Source of the DNA: Mycoplasmopsis phocirhinis
GTDB lineage: Bacteria > Bacillota_I > Bacilli_A > Mycoplasmatales > Metamycoplasmataceae
Reading direction: 5' to 3'
Length of the DNA stretch: 64,000 nt
Assembly (NCBI RefSeq): GCF_004216495.1
Contig: NZ_CP034841.1
Coordinates: 620,001 to 684,000 of the forward strand
Part shown: piece after piece, positions 52,666 to 63,798 of the stretch
Layout of the letters: every line of letters begins with the position of its first letter
Numbering within the stretch: the stretch's first letter is position 1
The notes under the pieces: model-generated
The model's input: only the letters and a program-made list of their open reading frames with translations
The model's database searches: none
Told to the model about the DNA's origin: nothing
Made by a program: the position numbers and the translations under genes

Positions 52666-54894
52666 CTACTTTCCTGCCTTCATTATTGATCTTAGTGTTT
52701 CGTATATAATTGCACTTGCATCTTTAGTATAAGAATTATTATTGTGAGTAAAATAAACTTTACCTTGATTGATTTCAAAGTTTGAGTCATAACCATTTTC
52801 TGCTCTTTGTTTCATTCAGTTTTCAACACCTTTAACTAAATCCAAAGATCTTTTTTGTTGATTGGCACTCAAAACATTGGCATTCATTTCAATAATTTCA
52901 TCAATTTCTTTTTGTGTAATTTTATCAAAAAATTTATACGAATTTGATTTATCATTTTTGTCAACAACTACATAATCATTTTGTAAAAATGTTTTAAACT
53001 CATTATCTTTAAACATTGCTTCTAAAACAATTTCAGGCATATCAAGAGAACGATTAATTAAATTTAATGCATTAAATTTATTACCATTAGCTGATGATTT
53101 ATATTTGTTAGTTAATAAGAAATCACTTTTAATCATTTCTTTTATGATTTCTTCGTTTGATTGAGAATTTTTAGTATTTAATTCCGAAAGTTGTTTAACA
53201 TCAATTAATGTTATGCCTTTAGAAGTCAAAATAATTTTTGTTTTCGCGGCATCTTTTAATGTATAAAATGTATTAATTTTATTAGTGGTTGAATCTTCAA
53301 AAAGTTGAGTTAGAGGTTTAACTACTAATTCGTTATATTTTTCCTCGTATAAACCTTCTTTTTTTACGTCGCTAGCATCATCAAAAGCTTTAATAATTTC
53401 TTTATTAAAATCAGCAATTTTAGTTTGTGCTTGCTCTTTAGTTGCAGAGTTAGCAATCATTTCTTTAGGATCTTCTAAATTTAAATATTTAATGATATTG
53501 GTTCTGATGTCAAATAGCGTCTTAAATAAATCAATTTCTCTGCTTGCTTGATTACCTAATACTAAATTATCAAAAACTGAAAATGCTTGTAAAGTTTTGT
53601 CATTGTTAGAAATTAATAAATCTGTTATAGATGTCAAACCTTCACTACCTCAATTGCTTTTTATGTTTTGATCATCTAGGGCAATAACTGATAATAAAGT
53701 TCCATAATCTGCAATTTCTTTATTTAAAGTTGAACTTTGATTTTCAGTCGCAACCTTAACAAATTCATCATAACTTTTAAAGCTATCTTTAACTCTTTGG
53801 AATGATGTTTGGGCATTGAAAGGCGCATTTTCACCATCGATTGGTCAGTAAAATAAAAGTTTCTTGAATGCTTGTCTGTCAATGTTTCATTTTGCTTCTT
53901 TACCTTCTTCTTTTTTAGTTGGCGCAATTCCAGGTAAAGTAAATTGACTAATTAAAAATGGATTGTCATTATTTAAGTAAAATTCAATAAATTTTGAAGC
54001 ATCTTTATATTCAGCATAATTTTGTTTATCAACAACATAGCTGTTTGTCATAAAAGTCATTTTTTCTTTAATTTGATCGATTTCAAAATAATTTACATCC
54101 TTTTCAAAAAAAGGAAATACTCATTGGCCAACCTCAAATAAAACTTCGTTTGTCGCTTTACCGTTTTCGTCTAGTTTATAAACCGTAGTTTTGGCTACTC
54201 TATCAATATCATTAACATTAAATTGAGTATTTAATTGAAAACGACGCAAAGCATCATTTCTAATTTCTTCATAAACTCTAAATGTAACGGCTTCGTTAAT
54301 TGATTTGGCACCTTGGAAATTTTTTATTAAAAAATCATTAAAAGCTTGTTCTCATTTAGAAAAACCAAATGTTCTAATCATTTGTTGTTGAATATCTAAA
54401 AGTAAATCTTTATGTTTTTTTGATAATTCTTCAATCGGTTTTAAAGCAATATCTGTTCTTTCTTTTTCGTTAGTTTTTAAAGAAGCATTTCACAGTCTTT
54501 GATATTCTCTTGATGCTTTTACTTCTTTGTCATATAAGTAAAAAATTGCTGATTTAAATGTATTGTCTAGAATTTGTTTTGGGTCATTTTTATTCTCAGC
54601 TGAAGTATTTTTTAACACATCACCCAAATTAAAATCAACCGAATTTATGTTCTTATTAGGAGTATTAAAACTAAAAACGACAGTATCGTTTTTTAAAGGA
54701 TCATTATATGTTTTTACCAAACTGTTTGCAACTAATGGAATTGTAATGCCGGCCGCAACCGTAGCAGCAATTGACGAAGCGATAACTCAAAATTTTCAAT
54801 TTTTTTTCTTTTTTGTTTTTGGATTTTGACTATCTTCTTGTTGAGCGTTTTTTCTTGTTAAACGCTCAAAAAATGTTTCTTTTCTTTTTCCCAT
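52666..54894 (-). CDS. P80-like membrane protein of the HinT operon
   Basis: 742 residues. A basic N-terminal cytosolic stretch (about 1-32, ending KTKKKKNWK) is followed by one membrane helix (about 33-55), so most of the protein should be extracellular. The remainder is helical and charged, with no family motif visible. Gene order and topology match M. hominis P80, which forms a complex with P60 and is linked to HinT. A 10-bp perfect inverted repeat lies within its codons 9-18 (54841-54869). Confidence 0.8.
54841..54869 (-). other. Inverted repeat inside the 5' coding region of P80
   Basis: TTGAGCGTTT pairs with AAACGCTCAA around a 9-nt loop, 26 nt after the start codon. The mRNA could form a 10-bp hairpin near the start. 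Whether it has a regulatory role is not known. Confidence 0.5.
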
Positions 54895-54962
54895 TTTTCC
54901 CTTTCATTAAGTAAAATATGCTTTATTATACTAGAATATATATACTTATATATAATATTTAT

Positions 54963-55556
54963 ATGAATGATGAATTTATAGCAGTTTTTAATGAATTAAC
55001 TCAAATATTAAAAAATGAAACTATAATGTGATCTTTGTCACCACTCACTTATAAAAAATTCAATAAAAACCAATCAAGTTTTACTCATTTTTCAGTTGCG
55101 TTATATTTCAATGATTTTATAAACCTACGCGAAAAATATTCTAAAAAATTTAAATTTGATGGATGAATTTATCAAAACAAAACATTATCTCCTTATTTTG
55201 TGCATGATTCCAAAAGAATTATTTTATGTTTAATAATCCCGACATGTATCAATAAAATTACACAAAATTTAACTAAAATTGAAAAATTACGATTAAAATA
55301 TTGGGGAAACAATCATAAAAATTTACTTCTAAAAATTAAGGGTTCAAGAACAAAACATATAGAAATTGAAGAATTAGTTAATTTGTTTTATATTGAAAAA
55401 AATACTGAATTTTTAATCACTGATGAATCGATTTACGAATTTAGTATTTGAAACAATTTAAACTGAAACAACATGCAATTTTTTGAATTAAACGGTGTTA
55501 GATTTCAATATTTCGCTGAATATAATAAATACTTAAAATTTATTGAAATTAAATAA
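54963..55556 (+). CDS. Hypothetical cytoplasmic protein
   Basis: 197 residues, no membrane segment or signal. I recognise no family with confidence. The block from WSLSPLTYKKF through YFNDFINLREKYSKKF faintly recalls LicD/nucleotidyltransferase-like proteins, but the catalytic acidic residues are missing. Basic at about 85-150. It is divergent from P80 and followed by a membrane protein gene 22 bp away. Confidence 0.6.
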
Positions 55557-55578
55557 TAATTAATATAAAATACTCATT

Positions 55579-56340
55579 ATGAAAAATTTAAATTTACGGA
55601 ACCTAAAACAAAATAAAAACTATCTTTTTTTAATTTCTGGTATTTTTATTTTGTTAAGTGCTTTGGCATTTATTTTAATTGGTGCTGTTAATTACGATTC
55701 ATCTTTTGAAATTGAGAAAAAAACACTCACACCAACTATTCATGCTTTGTTTAAACACGCCGGAACTATCTTTTATTTTACTTATTTAACAAATATTTTT
55801 ACCGGAGTAACTCTTGTTTTATTATCTTTATCAACCAACAAAGAAAAAATTCTAAAAATGTTTGTTATTTCAGTTTCTTTAATTACTATCACATTTATCG
55901 TGTATTGAACATTACTGTCTTATAAACTTGAAACATGATCTTCGTTTTTTAGAGCCATAAGATCAACAATTACACACGCTATTAACCCAATTATTGCTTT
56001 TATTGCTTTATTCTTATTAAGAAAAAAAGTAAGCATCAGTATCAAGGAAATTAAAATCACAACCTTTATCGCTATTGGTTATTATATATTCGCTTTAATT
56101 GTGTTTTTAGCAACTTATAATATTATTGCTAAAAATAATGGAGTTGTTATATATTCATTTTTAGACTTTGCCAAACCTTTATTCTATCGTGGAGGTGTAT
56201 TAGGAATAATAGTGCTTTTGGATGTTTTAATTTTGGTTTTAGTTGTTGGAATATCTTTAGGTACATTATTCTTTTGAAAAGCAGTTTATAAAATTAAATT
56301 TATTAAACCAACAAAATGTTCAAAAAATTATTGACACTAA
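55579..56340 (+). CDS. Hypothetical polytopic membrane protein
   Basis: 253 residues with six or seven hydrophobic helices (about 17-38, 60-82, 88-110, 130-148, 160-180 and 205-235). A conserved-looking WSSFFRAIRSTITHAINPIIAF block at the centre is reminiscent of the mycoplasma DUF1600-type group of FAR-17a/AIG1-like proteins. No function assigned. A strong terminator follows. Confidence 0.65.
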
Positions 56341-56343
56341 ATT

Positions 56344-56374
56344 AAAAAATAACATTTTTACAATGTTATTTTTT
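56344..56374. terminator. Bidirectional terminator between the membrane protein and rplS
   Basis: A 13-bp AT-rich stem (AAAAAATAACATT/AATGTTATTTTTT) with a 5-nt loop. Confidence 0.75.
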
Positions 56375-56407
56375 GTTGTCTAAATTTAAAAATAAAAGTA
56401 AATTTTA

Positions 56408-56764
56408 TTATTTATTACGTTTAATTTCTTTAAGTCTTGCTGATTTACCACTTCTTTGACGAATGTAGTTAAGTTTAGCACGACGAACTTTATTTGAACG
56501 AACAACTTCTATTTGGGCAATAAAAGGTGAGTGTAATGGGAATGTTCTATCAACACCAATACCAAATGAAATTTTTCTTACAGTAAAATTTTCACGAGTT
56601 CCAGATTCTTTTTTGCTAATAACTAAACCTTCAAAAATTTGAATACGTTCTTTTTCTCCTTCGCGGATACGAACATAAACTTTAACATTATCACCTACAC
56701 GAAATTGTGGGTGGTCTTTACGTAATTGACTTTGTTCTACTAATTCTATTAATTTATTTCTCAT
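56408..56764 (-). CDS. rplS: Ribosomal protein bL19
   Basis: 118 residues, the normal length. [32 protein letters not shown] and [28 protein letters not shown] are family hallmarks. It sits at the subunit interface. The start at 56764 is preceded by AAGG; the earlier in-frame ATG at 56779 lacks a ribosome binding site. It overlaps trmD by 11 bp. Confidence 0.96.
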   Translation of the reverse strand: MRNKLIELVEQSQLRKDHPQFRVGDNVKVYVRIREGEKERIQIFEGLVISKKESGTRENFTVRKISFGIGVDRTFPLHSPFIAQIEVVRSNKVRRAKLNYIRQRSGKSARLKEIKRNK

Positions 56765-57437
56765 TTTTGATCCTTTCAATAATATCGGGTCTATTTTTTA
56801 ATGTTTTATTAAATTGTGCTTCTCTTTTTCATTTTTCAATTTCTAAATGGTTACCATTAAATAATACTTCTGGAACTTTCATCCCTTTATATTCACGAGG
56901 TCGTGTGTATTGTGGAAAATCTAATAATCCTTCGTTTTGGAATGAATCGTATTGATGTGATTCTTGTTTTATAACACCTGGTATTAATCTAATTATTGAA
57001 TCTGCCATTACCATAGAAGGTAATTCACCACCAGTTAAAACATAATCACCAATAGATATTTCTTCATCAACCAAATCAACAATTCTTTCATCAAAACCTT
57101 CATAGCGTCCTGAAATAAAAGTTATTTCGTTTTTAGTCGCTAAATGATTTGCCAATTCTTGACTAAATTTTTTGCCTTGAGGTGTTACTAAAATTTTATA
57201 GCCACCTCGATTCATTAAACTATCTAAAGCCAAATCAATTGGCTCTATTTGTAAAAGCAAACCATGTCCACCTCCGTAAACTTCATCATCTACTTTATGG
57301 CGTTTGTTTTTACTGAATAGTCTAAAATCAATGACAGATATTTCGATAAGTTTTTTTTCAATTGCTTTTTTAATGATTGACTCTCCCACAAAAGGTTTAT
57401 AGTAATTGGGAAAAAGAGTTAAAAAATTAATTTTCAT
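56754..57437 (-). CDS. trmD: tRNA (guanine-37-N1)-methyltransferase
   Basis: 227 residues. A SPOUT enzyme that makes m1G37 to prevent frameshifting. [54 protein letters not shown] and YTRPREYKG are the defining blocks with the knotted SAM site. Its start overlaps the rpsP stop by one base (TAATG). rpsP-trmD-rplS is a universally conserved operon core. Confidence 0.97.
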
Positions 57438-57712
57438 TATTTAGTAGATTTTAAAGATCTAGAATTTTTAACAAATTTTGCGTTTAAACCATGTTTTCTG
57501 AATAAATCGTGAACTACTTGTGTAATTTGAGCTCCGTTATCAACTCATTTTTGTACTAATTCTTCTTTTACAAAAAATTCTTTTGTATGTGGGTTATATT
57601 GTCCAAGTGCTTCGATAAACTTACCATCACGAGGTGAATGTGAATCGGCTGCGACAATTTTATATTGGGCATTAAATTTAGATCCAGTTCTTTTTAATCT
57701 AATTTTTACCAT
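57437..57712 (-). CDS. rpsP: Ribosomal protein bS16
   Basis: 91 residues. It begins [20 protein letters not shown] and continues [20 protein letters not shown], the family signature. It assists 30S assembly. AAGGAGA precedes the start. It is the first gene of rpsP-trmD-rplS, and no separate rimM is present between rpsP and trmD. Confidence 0.97.
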
Positions 57713-57812
57713 GATATCTCCTTATCTAATAATTATTGTGTTAATGTCAAGTAAAAGTGCTTGACATTGAATAAATTGCATATATATTCTACATTAATTA
57801 TTGAAAAAAAAT

Positions 57813-57840
57813 AAAAAAATGTTAAGTGGTCTTAACATTT
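57813..57840 (-). terminator. Terminator after the HAD gene (57849-58661)
   Basis: AAATGTTAAG pairs with CTTAACATTT around TGGT, and on the minus strand TTTTATTTT follows. Confidence 0.75.
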
Positions 57841-57848
57841 AAAATGAT

Positions 57849-58661
57849 TTATAAATTTTCTAACTCATTTAAAATTTTGCTTAAACCACAGTTAGCAAAA
57901 TCATAACCAATGGCATCTGCTTTTTGTTTAACAAAATCCAATGCTCCTTGCACACAAATAAATTTACCTAAATATTCTTTAGTTGGTAAATCATTAGCCG
58001 AATCACCGATATGAAATGCTTGTTTAGGATCAATACCTAAATATTGGCAAACAATTGAATTTGCTATTCCTTTATTCGCGTCTTTAGGCCCTACCTCGAT
58101 AGTCCAGCCATTCGATACCAAATAAAATGAAAATTGGGGATATGCTAGTGTTAATTGTTTATGCAATTGCGCAGTTTGTTCACGCGAAAGACCAAATACT
58201 AATAATTTTGAAATATCTATTGAAGTATCTATTTGTGAGTAGTGTGCTTTATCTGTATTTAGAGCTCACGATTTCATATAAGGACTATCTAAATTGCCGC
58301 AATGAAACATTAATACTTCACCATTAATATAAATAAACATTTTATGTTTTTTAAAAATTTCAATGACTTCAGCAATAAGTTGTTTGTTTAAAGTTTTGCT
58401 ATATAAAACTTTATTGTTATTATCCACAATTAATGCTCCATTTAAGCAAACAACATATTTTGAACCAACTTTGTTTGCAATTGTCATTGTAAAATCAGTG
58501 TTGCCGCGACCGGTTGAGAATATTATTGGTTTATATTTGTTAATTTTTTTTGCTGTTTGAATATTAGTTTCGCTTACAGTACCATGGCCATTTGGTTTAT
58601 CTAAAAAAGTACCATCCAAATCAATAAAATATGCCTTTGCTTTATTTTTCAAATTTATCAT
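57849..58661 (-). CDS. Cof-type HAD phosphatase A (next to pepC)
   Basis: 270 residues. YFIDLDGTFLDKP (motif I), IIFSTGRGN (II), DANKGIANSIVCQYLGI (Lys) and HIGDSANDLPTKEY (motif IV). It is related to the HAD gene on the other side of pepC (60055-60882): both share YFIDLDGT, an S-[E/Q]-T-N-I segment after motif I, and an ANKGIAN/ATKGIAN motif. It starts 69 bp upstream of the pepC stop side, in the same direction. Confidence 0.88.
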
Positions 58662-58729
58662 ATTCCAATTATAGCAAGTTAATTTTATATATATGGAATC
58701 ATTTCTATGCGAAACTTAAAACAAGTTTA

Positions 58730-60055
58730 TTAAAATATTGATAAAGGATCTCAAGGTTCAATTTGAATTGCGGTGTTTTTATTTGCATCAATGGTAGATT
58801 GTGAACAAAATTGAGGATTGACTATAACACTAAAAACATATTCATCAAATCATTCATCACTCATTGAAAAATAACCTTTATTGCCGTTTTCTTCGCCTCA
58901 TGAATTTTCAACTTCTCATTTAATCGGTTTGTTATTTTCATCTAAATCTACACCAACAAAAGTCATTGCGTGATTTGGAGTTGACATTTTAAAATTTAAC
59001 CGATCAGCTTTAGTTAAAATATTTTTTAGTTCAAACGCCTCATTTATTTGGTATAAATTTACATCCATTAAACCATTTTTACGATCAATTTGAGGCCCCA
59101 TGTCACACGCAAACCAAACTGGCTCACCAGCTTTAAGACTATTAATTGTCGCTTTTTTTAATTCATTTATTGAAACATTAACAAAAGATAAATGTCGGCT
59201 TTCAATAGGTCCTCTAAAGTATTTAGCCTGTAATTTAGTATTAATTGGATAAATATCTCTTGGATCGGCGTATAAATTAATCAAGTTTTGATATTCGAAT
59301 GAAGCGTATTTTTGCAATCATTCTAAAGGTGTTATATTAGAAATTTTATGAAATTTTTTATCTTTATCACGATATTCAAAGTCAAATTTAAGAGGAGGCA
59401 AGCCAAGTGATTTTGCACAAATGTCAAAAACTTTTTGCATTGTTTTGTTTTTAAATTCTTTTATTTGATCTTTGGAAGCATTATTTTGTTGTAATTCTCT
59501 TAATATTTTAGTGCTTGATAATAAATGAATTTGCAAAATTGAATTCATTTGGGCTGTGTTAGAAGCGTTAAATGTTTCAGGCATAACAGATTTTGGTACA
59601 ACACCGTATTTAGTAATTAGACCTTCTGATCATTCTCAAAACCCACCATCTTGGTGACCAAAACCTAAAAACATTTCAAATAAACGATCTTGGTATTGCA
59701 ATTGTGGGTGTTCAATTATTAATTCTAAATAGGTGTTGGCTTTTTCCATTTTTTCTCAAAACATAGTGTAAGCTTGCGAGTATTCAAAACTTTCAACATT
59801 TAATTTTTGCATTGTTATAGGTTTTAAAATATTAAGCGCCGCAAAAATTCAACATCTTCCAGTAGCTTTTTGGTTTGTCATTCCTCCTTTTTTTGTTTGT
59901 ATATTAAATTCATTATTATGTACTAAATGAATGTCATTATTGTAGGTTGCGTTATAAATTCCATTTTTGGTAATTGCGTTTTGCACTAATTTATTTGTTT
60001 TATTATTCAAATATTGTTTGTAATAATTTTTTATTGTATTTAATTCTAGTTTCAT
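58730..60055 (-). CDS. pepC: Aminopeptidase C (bleomycin-hydrolase family, C1B)
   Basis: 441 residues, family-typical (~445). The papain-like triad is visible: Cys in QKATGRCWIFAALN (about residue 68), His in TPNHAMTFVGV (about 358), and Asn in VENSWGEENG (about 380). It removes N-terminal residues from peptides in the cytosol. Homohexamer in known relatives. Start overlaps the stop of the HAD gene upstream by one base (TAATG). Peptide salvage suits an amino-acid-auxotrophic mycoplasma. Confidence 0.94.
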
Positions 60056-60882
60056 TATTTAATCTCCTTTTGGTTGATAAATTGTTCAAATTTTACAATT
60101 GTTTTACTTAAGCCCCCGTCATTAAATTCTTCTCCAACAAAGTGAGCGTGCTCTTTTAATTCTTGTTCGGCATTACCCATTGCAACTAAATACCCGGTTT
60201 GGGGCAACGCTAATAAATCATTTCTCGAATCACCTATATGAGCACAATTCATAATATCAATATTTAATAATTTAGCAACAAATTTGTTGGCTATGCCTTT
60301 AGTTGCGTTTTTATCAGTAATTTCAATTGAATAACCTTTAGATACAACATGAGTAGATAAATCGCTAAAATGCGTATTAATGTATTTTTGCAATTGTGCC
60401 ATTTGGTTTAAATTAGCACCAAATACTAATGTTTGTCGAATGTTTTGCTCTAAATCAAACGCACTATAATTTGTTTTATTGAAACGTTTTACTCATTCTC
60501 GCTTATTTCAATTAAATTCGTTGCCATAATGATAAATACTCTTATCTCCATTAACTATAAAGTTCAATTTTTGACTCATAATGAATTGAAAAAGTTTAAA
60601 TTTCGTTTGGTTTTTTATTAATATTTCATTTAAAATTTTTCCTTTATCATCAACAACAACACTACCGGTAGAACATACAGCATAGGGAGAGTTGATCATA
60701 GACATTATTTTTAATACAGCTCCAGTGGGTTTGCGACCTGTTGATATGATAACTGGCTTAATTTTTTGTAAATTAAGCAAAAACATTATATTTGTTTGCG
60801 ATAAAAAACCGGTTTCATCACTTTTATCTATCATTGTTCCATCCAGATCAATAAAATAACCTTCTATAATATTTTTATTCAT
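60055..60882 (-). CDS. Cof-type HAD phosphatase B (next to pepC)
   Basis: 275 residues. GYFIDLDGTMIDKSD (I), VIISTGRKP (II), NATKGIANKFVAKLLNI (Lys) and HIGDSRNDLLALPQ (IV). Probable paralogue of HAD A across pepC (see the shared YFIDLDGT and T-N-I pattern). It is directly coupled to pepC by TAATG. The substrate is unknown; pairing with a peptidase on both sides suggests an unrecognised joint role or a duplication. Confidence 0.88.
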
Positions 60883-60916
60883 AATTAAATATTATAGTAT
60901 TTTTGAAAAATGACAC

Positions 60917-60940
60917 AAAAAAGCACATTTGTGCTTTTTA
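60917..60940 (-). terminator. Terminator after the substrate-binding lipoprotein
   Basis: AAAAAGCACA pairs with TGTGCTTTTT, with a T-run after it on both strands. It separates the ABC transporter from HAD B-pepC. Confidence 0.8.
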
Positions 60941-60944
60941 AATA

Positions 60945-62798
60945 TTAAGATTTAACGATTTCTTCTATTGCTTTAACAATTTGTTCATCAGTTTTAGCAG
61001 TTTCAGTAGAACCAATATTTGTTTGATTAATTAGTTCTTTTGAAAGTAAGCCAATAATACCAGCTGTTGTGTCATTAGTAGGCAATTGAACTGGTTTAAC
61101 ATTTAAATTAGAATCTTGTAATTTTAAAATCGAAGTTAATGAAATTAAAGCTGAAGATAAATAATCTGCGTATTCGTGTGCTTTTGTTCTTTGTTCTTCA
61201 GGTAATTGTGTGTTATTTTGGATTACTCTTTGTCTATCGTGTTCGGCTTGTAATTCATCTTTTACTTTTTGAGTAATAACCTCTTTAAGAGGAACGATAT
61301 AACCTGTTGTTTTAGCAAGAGTTAATCAGTTAGGTTCTAAAGTACCTTTAACTAAAGTATCGTTTTTACCTAGGTATAATCAATTTAAAAATGTTTTGGT
61401 TGCAGTGTTAAGTTGAACATCAGTTGATTTAACTGGTAATAAACTTGAACCTCCTTCTCAAAATACACTTGTTTTATCTTGACCTACTACAGTTACTTGA
61501 GGAAGAATATATTGATCTTCGAATTCAGCATATTTGTCAAAATCTTCTTTTTTATCTTTTTGGAAACCAACAAAGAAATTTTGTGAAAACTTAGTTTTAT
61601 GTGATTGGTTATTGCCAACACTAGCGGCATAACTAATTACAGTTCTTCATTTTGCTACATCGTGAGTTCCTCATTCACTATAACCATTTGCCATATATTT
61701 AACTGCTTGGAATGCTTTTTTGTTTAAATTATCTCCACCGGTAGAAACTTCTGTTTTTTTAGAAGCAAAGTTTTTGTATGTGTTTCATAACTCTTTAAAT
61801 TTAGTTTTAACATTTTCTTTATCTAAAAGATTGTATTTTATCTTAGTTGGTTCATTAGAATCACTAGTTTTTTCTAATTCAAAAATATAATCTTCGCCAA
61901 TGTTTGCTTGCAATTCTTTTAAGAAAGCATCTTCTTGATAATCAATTGCTAAAATATGGCCATTAATTGTGTTTGCGTTTACTTTAGTTTGGTCTAAATT
62001 CAGCCCATCAAAAACTTTTTCGGCAAATTCTCTAATTTTTTCCATTGATTGGAATGTTGCGTCATTTACTGTATAACCTGAAAAAGTGTTATTAGCTTTT
62101 ACACTTAAATGTTTAAAAATACTATTATCTGGAACTGGATTTCCTTTGCTTGTTGCTTCTCTTGCTTTTATAACAATGTCGGCATTTTCATCTACTGTTC
62201 CACCACCTTGTTTAATTAAACCTAAAATTAAATCTAACAAGTCTAGATTAATTCTTAAGGCATCTGTATCAGCTAAATCGAATGGCAAGTTATATAATTG
62301 TTCGCTCGCGTCTTTACCAGCTAATCTTGAGTGTAAATTAGCAATTTTAGGATCAAAAATACTTGTGGTTATTCCCACATCACTCACGTCCAACAATCTA
62401 TCATCTTGTGATAATACATATGCGCCTGATTGAGCACCTAAAATTAAATTAGGTATTTTAGTAACATCTACTTGTGTTTCAATTTTTTCTTTAACATTTT
62501 TAATTAATGGAAATTCTTGAAAAAAGGTATGGTCTTCAAAAAATTCAAGTTTAACCGGTAAAAAACCTGATTTTTCTTTTTGAGTTTCGTTGTAGTATTT
62601 AACTAACGGCGTAAGGCCTAGTGATAAAGGTCATGTTTTTCCTTGTGGGGTTTGAAACAATACTTGTTTGTTGTTTTTACTTGTATCTGGAGCATCAGGA
62701 CTTTGGCTCCCTCTGTTATTACCACCTGAACATGAGGCTGCTAAAAAACTAGCACTCAACCCCGCAGTTGAAATTAAAGAAAGTCATTTTTTTTTCAT
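60945..62798 (-). CDS. Substrate-binding lipoprotein of a carbohydrate-type ABC importer
   Basis: 617 residues. The signal peptide MKKKWLSLISTAGLSASFLAASC has lipobox LAASC. The rest has the length and layout of a family 1-type solute-binding protein (ITTSIFDPKIANLHSRL, KVFDGLNLDQTKV, FFVGFQKDKKEDF). The next genes upstream encode two ABC permeases, so it should feed them. Mollicute ABC binding proteins are lipoproteins on the outer membrane face. Substrate unknown; glycerol or oligosaccharide are possible by analogy. Confidence 0.78.
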
Positions 62799-62966
62799 TT
62801 TTCTCCTTATATGAATATTAATTTATTGATATATTTGATAAAATTTATCTTATAAATTATATTACTAAATTTTTTTATATATACACAATAAATAGGGCTA
62901 AAAGTCAAATGTGGAATTGTTTCCTATTTACATTTTATTCAAGTTCTTAAATATTAATTTTTATAA

Positions 62967-62993
62967 AAAAGTTCAATCACTGATTGAACTTTG
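62967..62993 (-). terminator. Hairpin after the permease gene
   Basis: AAAGTTCAATCA pairs with TGATTGAACTTT, just past the permease stop. It may be partial, leaving the lipoprotein gene with a separate promoter or reduced transcription. Confidence 0.65.
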
Positions 62994-62994
62994 T

Positions 62995-63798
62995 TTAATA
63001 TCTTTGATTGATTTTTTTAGAAAAAACCGAATAAATTATCAATGGTACTAAAATCGTTAAAAATGAACCAGCTGCTTGTAAATTACCTAACACCCCAGCC
63101 TGATAAACACCAACATTAATATATCATATTGTTAAATTGGTTAATTTAGTGCCTTTGACAATAAAATCAGGTCATAAATAATCATTTCATGTGGCAATAA
63201 AAGTGAAAATAATTAGCAAAAAATAAGCTAATTGTAATTTTGGACGATATACATATCAAATTTTTTCATATCATTTTAAATTATCGTTAATCATTAATTT
63301 TTGTCTTTCTAATGACGTTGCTTTAGCAACATTAAAGATGTAACCAAAAGTAAAAAAGTTGAAAATTGAATTTGAAACTACACTAAATACACCACCTCGT
63401 AAATTTAATCTACCAAGTTGAGTGGCTAAGGCTAAATAAATTGAAAATTCAGGAATTAAGCTAATTAAAAGAAAAAAATATTGAAAAATTTTTTGGAATA
63501 CTGGTTTCATTTTTAATAAACCTGCAATGGCTAGTGAAAAAACGATAATACGTAGAATTATTAATATTGTAGAAAATAAAAATGTATAACCTAAGGCGAT
63601 AAAAAATTCTTTACCAATGACCGTTTTAAAATTCGACCAACTTCACTCCCTTACCCAAATATAAATTTTACCCTCAATATATGAAGGTGTTGATAACAGT
63701 GCATACAATAATAAATAATATATAGGAAACAAAAACAGAAAAATTAAAAAACCAATTAAAATGTATTTAAAAATTTCTTTTGTGATACTTTTAAACAT
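62995..63798 (-). CDS. ABC transporter permease (MalG-like)
   Basis: 267 residues with six hydrophobic helices. The cytoplasmic coupling loop is at about 155-185 (NVAKATSLERQKLMIND), a strongly diverged form of the EAA loop, followed by FTFIATWNDYLWPDF, which matches the A-W-N-x-F/Y-x-W-P block of sugar permeases. The start codon lies 5 bp upstream of the stop of the partner permease. It imports a small carbohydrate or polyol with the lipoprotein downstream. Confidence 0.85.

Noticed and set aside
53724-53927. Lys-rich frame inside P80
   Set aside because: It is out of frame with the continuous P80 coding sequence and lacks a start context.
54963-55556. LicD-like phosphocholine transferase
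   Set aside because: Only a faint pattern resemblance in one block, and the family's DDxD catalytic residues are absent. Left as hypothetical.
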